64,000 bases of DNA from Gammaproteobacteria bacterium. Its GTDB lineage: Bacteria; Pseudomonadota; Gammaproteobacteria; UBA4575. Location of the stretch: contig JANQOB010000010.1 of assembly GCA_028279275.1 (NCBI GenBank), positions 1 through 64,000 of the forward strand. The letters run 5' to 3'. Under the pieces are notes generated by a model. It was not told the DNA's origin, did not search any database, and worked only from the letters and a program-made list of their open reading frames with translations. The translations under genes were made by a program, and so were the position numbers. Positions 17,270 through 27,160 of the stretch are shown here, one piece after another (the first letter of the stretch is position 1; the number at the start of each line of letters is the position of its first letter).

Positions 17270-19954
17270 TTATACTGCAAGTGCGATCTGTTTTGGCTGT
17301 TGTAAGTAGTTTCTAATTGTGTCGGCGAGATGACTTTGTTGCACTTCGCTCAAAGCTGATCCATCTAGATTGCTAATTTGAAAAATATTATGAACACGCT
17401 CACCTAGTTTTGAAATACGCGCATTGTGCACAGAGATATCACAATCGATAAAAGCATTACCCAAACCCGCTAACAGACCAGAAAAGTCAGGTGCTTTTAA
17501 TTCCATAATGGTTTGAGAGTCGGCTTTATAGTTGTCAAAATAAATTTCTATTGGAACTTGTAATTCTCTAACTCGTCGAGACAGACCGTGTGAAAAACTC
17601 GTAGTAATCTGATCAGGATATTTAAGTATTTTAGTAATTTCTTCAGCTACTAAGGCGCATTGATTTTCATCATCAATGGCTTGACCATTATTATCCAATA
17701 CTAAAAATGTATCTAATGCATGACCATTTTTAGATGTAATTATTCTTGCATGCACAATTGAAAGTCCAAGTTTTACTAAAGTGAAAGTGATATGTGCAAA
17801 TAAATAATTGCGATCTCTGCAATAGATAAATATTTCAGTAGCGCCTCTTGCGCTGTACTGATGTATTTTTACAATCACATCATCATTTTCTTTGTGTTCT
17901 AATATTGCTTGCGTATGGCGCATCACTTCTTCGTCTGAATGACGCAAAAAGTATTCATCATCAAGTTCTTTCCATAGCAATAAAAAGTTACTTTCAGGTA
18001 TACCAATTGCAATTAATCGTTGTAATGCGGAGCTTTTCACTTCGCTAATTAATTCTTCTCGTTTAATCGGCGAGCTCAATCCCCTTCGAAGTATACGTGC
18101 GGTGTTTTGGTATAACTCATTCAGTAACGTGCTTCGCCAACCATTCCATAGTTTTGGATTTGTGCCTTGAATATCTGCAATAGTGAGTAAATATAGGTAA
18201 TTTAAACGGGTCAAATTACCTATATTTCCTGCAAATTCATTAATAACGTCTGGGTCATCGATATCATAATTTTGTGCAGTCATAGACATGACAAGATGGT
18301 TTTTAACCAGCCAAGCAACCAAGTTAGAATCAAAAGTGCCAAGCCCATGTTTTAGGCAAAATTCTCTGGCTTCATTTTCACCGAGTTCTGAATGATCTCC
18401 TCCACGACCTTTGGCTATATCGTGAAAGAGAGCGGCGAGATATAGGACAATAGCTTTAGGGGTTTGCATGAAAATATCATGATAAGTAGCGAATTCAACT
18501 TCGGCATTGGGGTTGCTAAATTGGGATGCATTACTAAATACACTCAGAGTATGCTCATCAACTGTGTAAACATGAAATAAGTCAAACTGCATTCGGCCTG
18601 TGACTGCGTCAAAGCTAGGCCAGTATTTTCCGAGTACGCCTAATTTCGCCATGCGACGAATTTCGCGGCTATTAAGCTCCGCATCTTGAAGAATCGCTAT
18701 AAATAGTTCTCTGTTTTCAGGATTTTCTCTAAATGCATCATCAATTACAGATAAGTTCTCGATTATAAGCTGAATTAAATTATCACTCGGCCCTATTAGA
18801 TTCTTATGGATTTGGAAGAGTCTAAAGACTTCGAGAATTGCACTAGGAGTCTCTAAAAATATTGTTGGTTTGACAGCTTCAAGAAGATTAGCACGAGATT
18901 GAAATCGCGAATTGATTGTTTTTACTCTTCTTTTAAATACTGTTGGAAATATAGAAGTTTGTAATCTGTTTACGATTATTTCAGATAAAGTTGAGAGCTG
19001 GTTGCTGGCTCTATAAAACGTTTGCATAAAATCTTCAACACGTTGGTTGCGGTTTTCATTGCTAAATCCTAAAAGTGAAGCAACATCATATTGATAATCA
19101 AATAACAAACGATCTTCACCACGCCCAGCATGTAAATGCAGTGCAAATCTGACTTTAGCAATAGTTTTGTAACCATTGAGTAAAATATTCATTTCGTTCA
19201 CGGAGAAAAACCCAATGTCAACAAGCTCTTCAAATGAAAAGGTATTAAAATGTCGATTAGTGAGCCAGCGTAAAGTATGGATATCGCGTAGGCCGCCGGG
19301 GTTTTCTTTTACGTTGGGCTCAAGGTGGTTAGCGGTGTCACCAAATTTTCTGTGGCGAGCTTCGAGTTCTATAAATTTTTCTTTAAAATATTTTTTACTT
19401 GGCCAGATCTTTTGATTTTTTGTTAATGCAACAATTTGTTGGTAAAGGTTTTCGTTGCCAGCTAAAAAATAATGCTCCATTAGGCTGGTCATAACGGTAA
19501 CGTCGTTTTTTGCTTCTACAATGCATTCCTTAGTAGATCGTACAGATTGAGCAATAGGTAAATTAATATCCCAAAGAAAAGTTAAAAAATTTTCTATTTT
19601 AGATTTTAGTAAAGAATCGGTATTTTCTTCTAGTACGATCATGATATCGATATCCGATCCAGGGAATATTTCACGTCTTCCATATCCACCGATAGCGATT
19701 AATGTGGCTTGGTCTTTGGAAATATCAAACTGTTTCCAAATATTTCTTAATAATTCATCAATGATGCAAGTATTAAGTGAAATAAGATAATATATATCTG
19801 TTTCTTTATTGAATTGACTTTCTAGTAGGGTTATTAATTCATTTTTGAAGTTTTTATATTCAGCTACTGATAACTTGCTATTAAATTTAGAATTTAAAAA
19901 TTTAAGTAGACTTGAGTTTTCATCAAGTTCTTCATAAATATCTAATTTAATCAT
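17270..19954 (-). CDS. glnD: Bifunctional uridylyltransferase / uridylyl-removing enzyme
   Basis: 894 residues, full length. In order: nucleotidyltransferase domain (GGYGRREIFPGSDIDIMIV, about 90-110), GlnD PII-UTase linker region, HD phosphohydrolase domain (ALFHDIAKGRGGDHSELG) and two C-terminal ACT domains that sense glutamine. It adds or removes UMP on PII proteins and so sets nitrogen assimilation through GlnA and NtrB. It lies between map and dapC as in related genomes. Confidence 0.97.
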   Translation of the reverse strand: MIKLDIYEELDENSSLLKFLNSKFNSKLSVAEYKNFKNELITLLESQFNKETDIYYLISLNTCIIDELLRNIWKQFDISKDQATLIAIGGYGRREIFPGSDIDIMIVLEENTDSLLKSKIENFLTFLWDINLPIAQSVRSTKECIVEAKNDVTVMTSLMEHYFLAGNENLYQQIVALTKNQKIWPSKKYFKEKFIELEARHRKFGDTANHLEPNVKENPGGLRDIHTLRWLTNRHFNTFSFEELVDIGFFSVNEMNILLNGYKTIAKVRFALHLHAGRGEDRLLFDYQYDVASLLGFSNENRNQRVEDFMQTFYRASNQLSTLSEIIVNRLQTSIFPTVFKRRVKTINSRFQSRANLLEAVKPTIFLETPSAILEVFRLFQIHKNLIGPSDNLIQLIIENLSVIDDAFRENPENRELFIAILQDAELNSREIRRMAKLGVLGKYWPSFDAVTGRMQFDLFHVYTVDEHTLSVFSNASQFSNPNAEVEFATYHDIFMQTPKAIVLYLAALFHDIAKGRGGDHSELGENEAREFCLKHGLGTFDSNLVAWLVKNHLVMSMTAQNYDIDDPDVINEFAGNIGNLTRLNYLYLLTIADIQGTNPKLWNGWRSTLLNELYQNTARILRRGLSSPIKREELISEVKSSALQRLIAIGIPESNFLLLWKELDDEYFLRHSDEEVMRHTQAILEHKENDDVIVKIHQYSARGATEIFIYCRDRNYLFAHITFTLVKLGLSIVHARIITSKNGHALDTFLVLDNNGQAIDDENQCALVAEEITKILKYPDQITTSFSHGLSRRVRELQVPIEIYFDNYKADSQTIMELKAPDFSGLLAGLGNAFIDCDISVHNARISKLGERVHNIFQISNLDGSALSEVQQSHLADTIRNYLQQPKQIALAV

Positions 19955-19998
19955 GCAGAAAATTGATACTAATAGATTGGCAAGAAATAAATTACTTG

Positions 19999-20772
19999 TT
20001 ATAGACTTTCATTGCTACGAAGAGTTAACACTTCATAACCATTGTCTGTTACAAGAACGGTATGTTCCCATTGTGCAGACAAACTATGATCTTTTGTGAC
20101 TACAGTCCAGCCATCAGGGAGTAGGCGTACATTACGTTTTCCGGCATTTACCATAGGCTCTATGGTGAAAGTCATGCCAGCCTGCAGTTCCATTCCGGTA
20201 TTGGGTTTTCCATAATGTAAAACTTGCGGATCTTCATGAAACGCTCTGCCGATTCCGTGGCCGCAATATTCGCGCACAACGCTACAACGATTTTTTTCAA
20301 CAAAACTTTGTATTTTGTGTCCAATATCGCCAAGCATGACTCCCGGTTTGACTTCTTGTATACCCAGACTGAGTGCTTCATAAGTTAGGTCAACTAATCT
20401 TTGGGCCAATACTGTCGGCTTACCAATCATGAACATCTTGCTGGTGTCGCCATGAAAATCATCTTTAATGACTGTGATATCTATATTGAGGATATCGCCA
20501 TTTTTGAGCATTCGATCTCCCGGAATACCATGACAAACTTGATGGTTTACGGAGGTGCAGATTGATTTAGGGAAGCCTCGATAGTTAAGGGGTGCCGGGA
20601 TAGCTTGTAACTCATTAACGATATACTCATGACATATGTGGTCTAATTCTTGAGTGCTAATCCCAGGTTTAACATGGGGTTCTATCATTTCCAGTACTCG
20701 TGAGGCGAGTTTTCCAGCTACCCGCATTTTCTCAATTTCGTCTGGTGTTTTGATAGTCACGCTCATGGCCAT
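19999..20772 (-). CDS. map: Methionine aminopeptidase, type I
   Basis: 257 residues. Metal ligands lie in NIDITVIKDDFHGDTS, GHGIGRAFHE and FTIEPMVNAG; NYRGFPKSICTSVNHQVCHG is the substrate-pocket signature. It removes the initiator methionine from new proteins. Two in-frame ATGs are six bases apart (20772, 20766); either is possible and neither has a clear Shine-Dalgarno. It is divergent from rpsB, the usual arrangement. Confidence 0.96.
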   Translation of the reverse strand: MAMSVTIKTPDEIEKMRVAGKLASRVLEMIEPHVKPGISTQELDHICHEYIVNELQAIPAPLNYRGFPKSICTSVNHQVCHGIPGDRMLKNGDILNIDITVIKDDFHGDTSKMFMIGKPTVLAQRLVDLTYEALSLGIQEVKPGVMLGDIGHKIQSFVEKNRCSVVREYCGHGIGRAFHEDPQVLHYGKPNTGMELQAGMTFTIEPMVNAGKRNVRLLPDGWTVVTKDHSLSAQWEHTVLVTDNGYEVLTLRSNESL

Positions 20773-20813
20773 ATATGGTTGTAGAGTTTAAATTTATTGG
20801 TTTGTCTAAGTAT

Positions 20814-20852
20814 TTGTTCTGAATAAGCAATCATGTTATAAAGCGCCCGCGC
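20814..20852 (+). promoter_or_regulatory. Candidate rpsB promoter with GC-rich discriminator
   Basis: TTGTTC (20814-20819), a 17-base spacer and TATAAA (20837-20842) are followed directly by GCGCCCGCGC (20843-20852). A GC-rich discriminator after the -10 is typical of promoters under stringent (ppGpp) control, which suits a ribosomal-protein operon. The predicted transcript has a leader of roughly 130 bases. Confidence 0.6.
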
Positions 20853-20894
20853 TTAAGGCAAATTAAGACCCGCGCATATAAATTTAATTCACAC

Positions 20895-20947
20895 GTATAT
20901 CGACACATGTGGTTGGGTGCTCAAAAGAGTTTCCACATGGGATATAC
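20895..20947 (+). promoter_or_regulatory. Structured rpsB leader RNA, candidate S2 autoregulatory site
   Basis: Two stacked perfect stems: GTATATC (20895-20901) with GATATAC (20941-20947), enclosing CATGTGG (20906-20912) with CCACATG (20933-20939). The apical part may close as CTC-AAAA-GAG. The structure ends 31 bases before the rpsB ATG. In E. coli, S2 represses rpsB-tsf through a structured leader; by position this is the likely counterpart. No alignment was possible. Confidence 0.6.
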
Positions 20948-20978
20948 GGAGGTTTAACCCATAGGAGTAAAACATATA

Positions 20979-22058
20979 ATGACTAGCGTCACCATGCGCC
21001 AGATGTTAGAGGCTGGCGTGCATTTTGGTCATCAGACCCGTTATTGGAATCCGAAAATGAGTCCTTACATTTTCGGCGAAAGAAATAAAATTCACATTAT
21101 CAACCTAGAGAAAACATTACCGATGTTTCTTGATGCGGCTACTTTTCTAGGAAGTATGGCTGCGAATCGCGGCACCGTTTTATTCGTAGGTACCAAACGT
21201 TCTGCACGTGACGCGATACGTGAAGAAGCAATACGGTGTGGTATGCCCTATGTTAACCATCGTTGGTTAGGCGGAATGCTTACCAATTTCAATACCGTTA
21301 AGAAATCAATTCAGCGCTTACATGATTTAGAACAAATGGTTGGCGGTGAGGGGATTGAAAGATTAAATAAAAAAGAAGTTCTTGAGCTTCGACGTGAACT
21401 GTTTAAGTTGGAACGGAGTCTAGGCGGAATAAAGAATATGCCGTCTCTACCTGATGTTTTGTTTGTGATTGATGTTGGTTATGAAGCCATTGCAGTAAAA
21501 GAGGCAAACAAGCTGGGTATTCCAGTTGTTGCAATCGTCGACACAAATAATAAAGCGGATGGAGTGGATTACATCGTTCCAGGGAATGATGATGCAATCC
21601 GTGCGATCAAGTTATATTCATCGAACATAGCGGATGCAATTATTGAAGGTAAAGAAAGCTCTCGTGTTATGGCAGGCGGAAACGAAGATGAGTTTGTCGA
21701 AGTTGATGAGTTAGGCAAAGTAGCTGAAAAAGAAAAAAGCACAAAAGCTAAGCCTAAGCAAAAAGTAACAATTAAGAAAAAAGTTGCTACGAAAAAAGTT
21801 GAAAAAATTGAGAAAGAGAGCGTAAAAGAAGATCAACCAGTCAAGACATCAACCGATTCGGATAATAAAGTAGATATCACTGATATTGATGGAATTGGTC
21901 CTAAATATGCAGAAGCACTTAATAAGGCAGGCATCGTTACGGTGCAGAATTTGCTCGATAAATGTTCTTCTGAAGAAGCATTGGCAGGGTTAGCTGAAGA
22001 GACAGGTCTTAGTGAAAAATCTATAGAATCATGGCTTGAACAAGCAAAATCAATGTAA
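20979..22058 (+). CDS. rpsB: 30S ribosomal protein S2 with C-terminal helix-hairpin-helix extension
   Basis: 359 residues against about 240 in E. coli. Residues 1-~230 are ordinary S2 ([54 protein letters not shown]). A Lys/Glu-rich linker follows (~231-297, with [16 protein letters not shown]), then a compact domain at 298-359 starting [20 protein letters not shown], a helix-hairpin-helix signature like those in DNA/RNA-binding proteins. The frame is continuous. S2 sits at the 30S head-body junction; the extra domain might contact rRNA or another nucleic acid, which is inference. tsf follows 55 bases later. Confidence 0.96.
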   Translation: MTSVTMRQMLEAGVHFGHQTRYWNPKMSPYIFGERNKIHIINLEKTLPMFLDAATFLGSMAANRGTVLFVGTKRSARDAIREEAIRCGMPYVNHRWLGGMLTNFNTVKKSIQRLHDLEQMVGGEGIERLNKKEVLELRRELFKLERSLGGIKNMPSLPDVLFVIDVGYEAIAVKEANKLGIPVVAIVDTNNKADGVDYIVPGNDDAIRAIKLYSSNIADAIIEGKESSRVMAGGNEDEFVEVDELGKVAEKEKSTKAKPKQKVTIKKKVATKKVEKIEKESVKEDQPVKTSTDSDNKVDITDIDGIGPKYAEALNKAGIVTVQNLLDKCSSEEALAGLAEETGLSEKSIESWLEQAKSM

Positions 22059-22113
22059 TGAGTTTGGATTGTATCTAAACAAAATATAATAGTTAAAATT
22101 TCTAGGAAAGATA

Positions 22114-22989
22114 ATGCAAATATCAGCAACAATGGTGAAAGAACTGCGTGAACGTACAGGCGCGGGAATGATGGAATGTAAAAAAGCACTTACAGAGTCT
22201 GGCGGAGATATGGATGCTGCAATTGAGCAGATGCGCAAGTCTGGTCAGGCCAAGGCAGACAAAAAGGCGGGACGAATTGCTGCAGAAGGTACAATTGCTA
22301 TTGCGTCTAATGAAAAACAAGCAGCAATTATTGAAGTTAATTGTGAAACTGATTTTGTTGCCAAAGATGATCAGTTTCAGAATTTCTCCAAGCAAATTGC
22401 AGACATGGTGCTTGATGGCGACATGTGTAGTGTAGAGGAGTTGAATAATTCGACTATGCCTTCTGGGCAAACAGTAGAGCAAACAAGACTCGAGCTGGTA
22501 ACCAAGATTGGCGAAAATATCAAAGTACGACGCTTTGATAGATTAAACACTAGTGATTCTATTTCTAGCTATGCACACGGGAAGCGAATTGGAGTATTGG
22601 TAGGTCATACGGGGAGTGATGAAGTAGGGCGAGATATTGCAATGCATATTGCTGCGGTAAATCCAATTTGTGTGAGCGAACAAGAAGTGCCTGCAGACGT
22701 TCTAGATAAAGAACGTGAAATTGCAAAAGCTCAGGCAGACGAGAGTGGCAAACCTGCCGAGATTGTGGAAAAGATGGTACAAGGAAAGGTGAATAAATTT
22801 TTAAAAGAAAATACATTACTAGGGCAAGCCTTCGTTAAAGATGATAGTTTAAATGTTGAAAAATACCTTAAAGGGGCGAATGCATCAGTAAATGAATTTA
22901 TTCGTTATGAAGTGGGTGAGGGTCTTGAAAAAAGATCCGAGAACTTTGCTGATGAAGTTCAAAAACAAATAGATGATATGAAAGATTAA
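22114..22989 (+). CDS. tsf: Elongation factor Ts
   Basis: 291 residues. The N-terminal UBA-like domain (VKELRERTGAGMMECKKAL) and the EF-Tu contact motif CETDFVAKDDQF are both present; the core and C-terminal modules follow. EF-Ts exchanges GDP for GTP on EF-Tu. The operon rpsB-tsf is conserved and ends at a strong terminator (22998-23025), so pyrH probably has its own promoter as well. Confidence 0.98.
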   Translation: MQISATMVKELRERTGAGMMECKKALTESGGDMDAAIEQMRKSGQAKADKKAGRIAAEGTIAIASNEKQAAIIEVNCETDFVAKDDQFQNFSKQIADMVLDGDMCSVEELNNSTMPSGQTVEQTRLELVTKIGENIKVRRFDRLNTSDSISSYAHGKRIGVLVGHTGSDEVGRDIAMHIAAVNPICVSEQEVPADVLDKEREIAKAQADESGKPAEIVEKMVQGKVNKFLKENTLLGQAFVKDDSLNVEKYLKGANASVNEFIRYEVGEGLEKRSENFADEVQKQIDDMKD

Positions 22990-22997
22990 AGTGACGA

Positions 22998-23025
22998 TTA
23001 AAAAAGGGGCAAGGCCCCTTTTTTT
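22998..23025 (+). terminator. Intrinsic terminator after tsf
   Basis: GGGGC (23006-23010) pairs with GCCCC (23014-23018) around AAG. The flanking A run and T run extend the stem, and seven T residues follow. This is a classical Rho-independent terminator nine bases after the tsf stop. Confidence 0.93.
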
Positions 23026-23066
23026 ATGTCACACATGTTTGATAAAACAATTATCAATATATTTTC

Positions 23067-23792
23067 ATGATTGAAAAAAATACGAAGTACAAGCGAATCT
23101 TGTTGAAGCTGAGTGGTGAAGCTTTAATGGGTCAGTATGATTACGGAATTGATCCAGAGATTATTTCGAATATCGGTACAGAAATAGTTCATGTGAATAA
23201 ATTAGGCGTGCAGGTTGCTATCGTAATAGGTGGCGGTAACATTTTTAGAGGAGCTGGCCTCGCTCAAGCGGGTATGGATAGAGTGACTGCGGATCAGATG
23301 GGGATGTTGGCTACAGTGATGAACAGCTTAGCTTTACAAGACGCATTAGAAAATTTAGGAATGTATTGTCGCGTCATGTCTGCATTAAAAATTAACCAAG
23401 TATGTGAGGACTATATTAGACGACGTGCTGTTCGTCACCTCGAGAAAGGGCGTATTGTTGTATTTGCGGCAGGCACTGGCAATCCATATTTTACAACTGA
23501 TTCGGCTGCTAGTTTGCGGGCCTCGGAAATCAATGCGGATATCATGTTGAAGGCTACCAAAGTAGATGGTATTTACGATGATGATCCCAATAAAAACCCA
23601 AATGCTATACGCTATGAGCAAATTAAATATGATGATGCAATACAGCAGAAGCTCGGCGTAATGGATGCAACGGCTTTAGTTATATGTAGGGATAATAAAA
23701 TTCCTTTACGTGTATTTAATTTATTTAAGCAGGGAAATCTTACAAAAATTATTCAAGGTGAAAATATCGGCACCGAAGTAACAGGAGCTTAA
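23067..23792 (+). CDS. pyrH: UMP kinase
   Basis: 241 residues of the amino-acid-kinase fold. [14 protein letters not shown] binds phosphate, [10 protein letters not shown] the substrate, and [17 protein letters not shown] the nucleotide. It makes UDP from UMP. The order tsf-pyrH-frr is conserved, and frr starts two bases after the pyrH stop. Confidence 0.98.
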   Translation: MIEKNTKYKRILLKLSGEALMGQYDYGIDPEIISNIGTEIVHVNKLGVQVAIVIGGGNIFRGAGLAQAGMDRVTADQMGMLATVMNSLALQDALENLGMYCRVMSALKINQVCEDYIRRRAVRHLEKGRIVVFAAGTGNPYFTTDSAASLRASEINADIMLKATKVDGIYDDDPNKNPNAIRYEQIKYDDAIQQKLGVMDATALVICRDNKIPLRVFNLFKQGNLTKIIQGENIGTEVTGA

Positions 23793-23794
23793 CT

Positions 23795-24352
23795 GTGATT
23801 GAAGAAATCAAAGCAGATGCAAAACAACGCATGCAAAAAAGTATAGATGCGCTGTCTAATGAACTCTCTAAAGTGCGAACTGGACGTGCAAACGCACGTT
23901 TACTTGATCATGTGATGGTTGAATACTACGGTAACAAGGTGCCAATCAATCAGGCAGCTACGGTTGCGGTGGAAGATGCACGTACGATTGCGGTTACTCC
24001 TTGGGAAAATTCTATTGTGCCCGATGTTGAAAAAGCCATACTTAGTTCTGATTTGGGGTTGAATCCAACAACTGCTGGTAATGTAATTCGAATAACGATG
24101 CCGCCTTTGACAGAGGAGCGACGTAAAGATTTAGTAAGAGTAGTCAAACAAGAAGCGGAAAAAGGACGAATTGCAATTCGCAATATTCGACGCGATGCGA
24201 ATGCTGATTTTAAAGAGCTTTTGAAAGAAAAAGAAATCTCTCAAGACGAAGACCATCAAGCACAGGATGAGATTCAAAAGCTCACGGATAAGTTCATCTC
24301 TGAAATCGAAACAGTCCTAGAGCAAAAAGAAAAAGATTTAATGGAAGTATAA
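23795..24352 (+). CDS. frr: Ribosome recycling factor
   Basis: 185 residues, exact family length, with [21 protein letters not shown] and [14 protein letters not shown]. With EF-G it splits post-termination ribosomes. The start codon is GTG at 23795, two bases after pyrH, which points to coupled translation. Confidence 0.98.
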   Translation: MIEEIKADAKQRMQKSIDALSNELSKVRTGRANARLLDHVMVEYYGNKVPINQAATVAVEDARTIAVTPWENSIVPDVEKAILSSDLGLNPTTAGNVIRITMPPLTEERRKDLVRVVKQEAEKGRIAIRNIRRDANADFKELLKEKEISQDEDHQAQDEIQKLTDKFISEIETVLEQKEKDLMEV

Positions 24353-24411
24353 CTTTTGTAGTCAAAGCATTACTTCATAAAATATTTTTGCTATTCCAAT
24401 ACTTTCTGTAG

Positions 24412-25140
24412 ATGTCTGAAGAAATTGTCCCTAATCATGTTGCGATTATCATGGATGGTAATGGTAGATGGGCAAGGCAACGTAAACTACCCAGAACTGC
24501 AGGGCATAAGGAGGGTGTTAAGGCATCGCAAGAAATAATCAAAGCAAGTGGTGAAGCAGGTGTTAGATATCTAACATTATTTGCATTTAGTAGTGAAAAC
24601 TGGAGCAGACCGAAAAATGAAGTTAGTGCATTAATGGATCTGTTTCTGCGTTCGCTCGAGACTGAAGCACAAAATTTAGCTGATAATGGGGTGCGGCTTA
24701 AATTTCTTGGTCAAGTAGATACATTTTCACAAAAACTTTTTGACCAAATGCTGCGAGCAGAGCAGCTAACAGAAAATAATGACAAACTATTTTTAAATAT
24801 AGCAGTAAATTACGGAGGTAAGTGGGATATTTGCCAAGCTGCAAAAGCTGTAGCCGAAGAATATAAAAAAGGCATGCTCACTTTATCTGACATCGACGAA
24901 GCAAATTTTGAATCAAGGTTGGTTACTAAAGATATGCCTGCTCCAGATTTATTTATTCGAACGGGTGGAGAAACACGCATAAGTAATTTTTTATTATGGC
25001 AACTTGCCTACACAGAACTCTATTTTAGCGAAGTTTTATGGCCAGAGTTTACGCCTGACGAATTAAATAAAGCGTTTGATGCTTATCGCTCCAGACAAAG
25101 GAGATTTGGTAAAACGCAAGAACAATTGAAAAAGCAATAA
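24412..25140 (+). CDS. uppS: Undecaprenyl diphosphate synthase (cis-prenyltransferase)
   Basis: 242 residues. HVAIIMDGNGRWARQR holds the catalytic Asp and phosphate-binding loop, LFAFSSENWSRP the second conserved region, and RTGGETRISNFLLWQLAYTE the IPP-binding region. It makes C55 undecaprenyl diphosphate, the lipid carrier for peptidoglycan and surface glycans. One base separates it from cdsA. Confidence 0.98.
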   Translation: MSEEIVPNHVAIIMDGNGRWARQRKLPRTAGHKEGVKASQEIIKASGEAGVRYLTLFAFSSENWSRPKNEVSALMDLFLRSLETEAQNLADNGVRLKFLGQVDTFSQKLFDQMLRAEQLTENNDKLFLNIAVNYGGKWDICQAAKAVAEEYKKGMLTLSDIDEANFESRLVTKDMPAPDLFIRTGGETRISNFLLWQLAYTELYFSEVLWPEFTPDELNKAFDAYRSRQRRFGKTQEQLKKQ

Positions 25141-25141
25141 G

Positions 25142-25948
25142 ATGCTAAGAAAAAGAATTATTACTGCGGCGATTTTGGCTCCACTGGTTATATTAGCTAT
25201 TTTTAAATTAACTAATGAGCAGCTTGCAGTACTTTTTGCGTTTGTTACTTTAGTAGGTGCATGGGAATGGTCTAATTTAATTGGCTATAATCAACTTGTT
25301 AAAAAACTAATATATGTTTTCTTAATTGCAATATCGATCATCGCTGTATGGTTATTTATTCATGATCCGCTCGAACTAGTATTTTTTTCTATTGTAGGGG
25401 TATGGTGGGTAGTGTTGTTGTTTGTGTTGATGATATACAAATCAGAATGGTTAAAGTCCAAGCTTTTGCATAAGATTTTAATATTTTCAGGATTTATCGT
25501 TTTAGTCCCTTCATGGTTTGGGCTTGTAAAGTTGCATGATTATGGCATCGCAATGTTATTGTTTTTTCTGGTGATCATATGGGTTGCTGATATTGCAGCC
25601 TACTTTGTAGGTAAGAGGTTCGGTAGAAATAAACTTGCTCCAGAACTAAGTCCAGGCAAATCACGCGAAGGTTTGATGGGTGCATTGTTAGCATCTGTCT
25701 TGGTTGCTTATGTTGGCATTCAGATATTCTCGCTCGACAAAAATACATGGGCTATATTCGTAATCTTATGTGTATTTGTAGCGCTAATATCTGTTGTTGG
25801 TGATTTGTATGAGAGTTTGTTAAAACGCAGTGCTGGAGTAAAAGATAGTGGTAAAATTCTACCTGGACATGGAGGTGTGCTTGACCGTATCGATAGTATT
25901 ACTGCTGCTGCGCCTATTTACGTTTTAGGTCTAAAATGGGTGCTTTAA
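25142..25948 (+). CDS. cdsA: Phosphatidate cytidylyltransferase
   Basis: 268 residues with about eight membrane helices. The family signature is near the C-terminus: SGKILPGHGGVLDRIDSI, preceded by LSPGKSREGLMGAL. It converts phosphatidic acid and CTP into CDP-diacylglycerol in the inner membrane, the entry to phospholipid head-group synthesis. It sits in the usual uppS-cdsA-dxr-rseP string. Confidence 0.97.
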   Translation: MLRKRIITAAILAPLVILAIFKLTNEQLAVLFAFVTLVGAWEWSNLIGYNQLVKKLIYVFLIAISIIAVWLFIHDPLELVFFSIVGVWWVVLLFVLMIYKSEWLKSKLLHKILIFSGFIVLVPSWFGLVKLHDYGIAMLLFFLVIIWVADIAAYFVGKRFGRNKLAPELSPGKSREGLMGALLASVLVAYVGIQIFSLDKNTWAIFVILCVFVALISVVGDLYESLLKRSAGVKDSGKILPGHGGVLDRIDSITAAAPIYVLGLKWVL

Positions 25949-25973
25949 TTCTATAGTGGGTTAACTGATTGAA

Positions 25974-27155
25974 ATGAAGCAAGTATCAATATTAGGTGCC
26001 ACAGGCTCTGTTGGTGTGAGCACTCTGGATGTGATTGCAAATCATCCGGAATCATTTTCTGTTTCCGCGCTAACGACAAATAAAAATATTGATATTTTAT
26101 ATGATCAATGTATGAAGTTTCGTCCGGAACTTGTTGTAGTTGCCAATGAAGACAGCGCAAATAAATTTTTTACAAAGTTTAAGAAAAATGCGAATGAGTA
26201 TGTACCTCAGATTGAGACTGGTAGGAAAGGACTTGAGATTGCTGCGAGTTTTAAAGAAGCTGAGTGCGTAGTGGCAGCGATAGTGGGTGCTGCGGGTTTA
26301 CCCGCAACTTTAGCGGCAGCAAAAGCTGGGAAAAGCATTTTGCTTGCTAATAAAGAAGCCTTAGTAATGTCTGGCGATTTGCTCATGAAAGAGGCTCGGC
26401 AAAATAACTCACAGATTTTGCCTCTTGATAGTGAACATAATGCAGTATTTCAATGTCTACCTATAAACAAGGATCAATGTGATATAGAAAAAATCATTCT
26501 TACTGCATCAGGTGGTCCGTTTTTAGAGAAATCTTTATCAGAGTTTGAAAATATCACGCCTGAACAAGCATGCGCACATCCTAATTGGGAAATGGGTAAA
26601 AAGATTTCGGTTGATTCAGCAACTATGATGAATAAAGGTCTTGAGTTAATAGAAGCTTGTAAGTTATTTGATGTTAATGTGAAAGATGTAGAAATTGTGA
26701 TTCACCCTCAATCAATTGTGCATTCCATGGTTGCTTATCCAGATGGATCAGTGTTGGCACATATGGCTTATCCAGATATGCGAGTACCTATAGCACATGC
26801 TTTAGCTTGGCCTCAGCGTATTGAATCAGGCGTTAAGATGCTAAATCTTACTGAGCTTAGCGCTTTAGAATTTTTTAAACCCGATTTTAATCGTTTTCCC
26901 TGTTTACAGCTTGCCTATGATGCGTTGCATGCAGAACAAAGCGCAACTACCGTTTTGAATGCAGCGAACGAAGTTGCAGTAGATTCATTTTTGAATGAAC
27001 AAATACGCTTTACGGATATTGCTCCTGTGATTGACGCAACGTTGCAGGATATTGAGCATGTGGAAATTGACGAGTTAGATGTGATATTCGAAAAAGATCA
27101 AGAAGCACGCAAATATGCTGAAAGATTTATATATGACTCTTTAGTAAGGCATTAA
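25974..27155 (+). CDS. dxr: 1-deoxy-D-xylulose 5-phosphate reductoisomerase
   Basis: 393 residues. NADPH-binding motif SILGATGSVGVST at the start, LLANKEALVMSG, the metal-binding LPLDSEHNAVFQC and ASGGPFLEK. It makes MEP, the first committed intermediate of the non-mevalonate isoprenoid pathway; ispD and ispF of the same pathway are at 46737-47944. rseP starts five bases after the stop. Confidence 0.98.
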   Translation: MKQVSILGATGSVGVSTLDVIANHPESFSVSALTTNKNIDILYDQCMKFRPELVVVANEDSANKFFTKFKKNANEYVPQIETGRKGLEIAASFKEAECVVAAIVGAAGLPATLAAAKAGKSILLANKEALVMSGDLLMKEARQNNSQILPLDSEHNAVFQCLPINKDQCDIEKIILTASGGPFLEKSLSEFENITPEQACAHPNWEMGKKISVDSATMMNKGLELIEACKLFDVNVKDVEIVIHPQSIVHSMVAYPDGSVLAHMAYPDMRVPIAHALAWPQRIESGVKMLNLTELSALEFFKPDFNRFPCLQLAYDALHAEQSATTVLNAANEVAVDSFLNEQIRFTDIAPVIDATLQDIEHVEIDELDVIFEKDQEARKYAERFIYDSLVRH

Positions 27156-27160
27156 CCGAT

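Noticed and set aside
22123..22482. Minus-strand frame of 119 codons inside tsf
   Set aside because: Shadow of a highly conserved gene with skewed composition.
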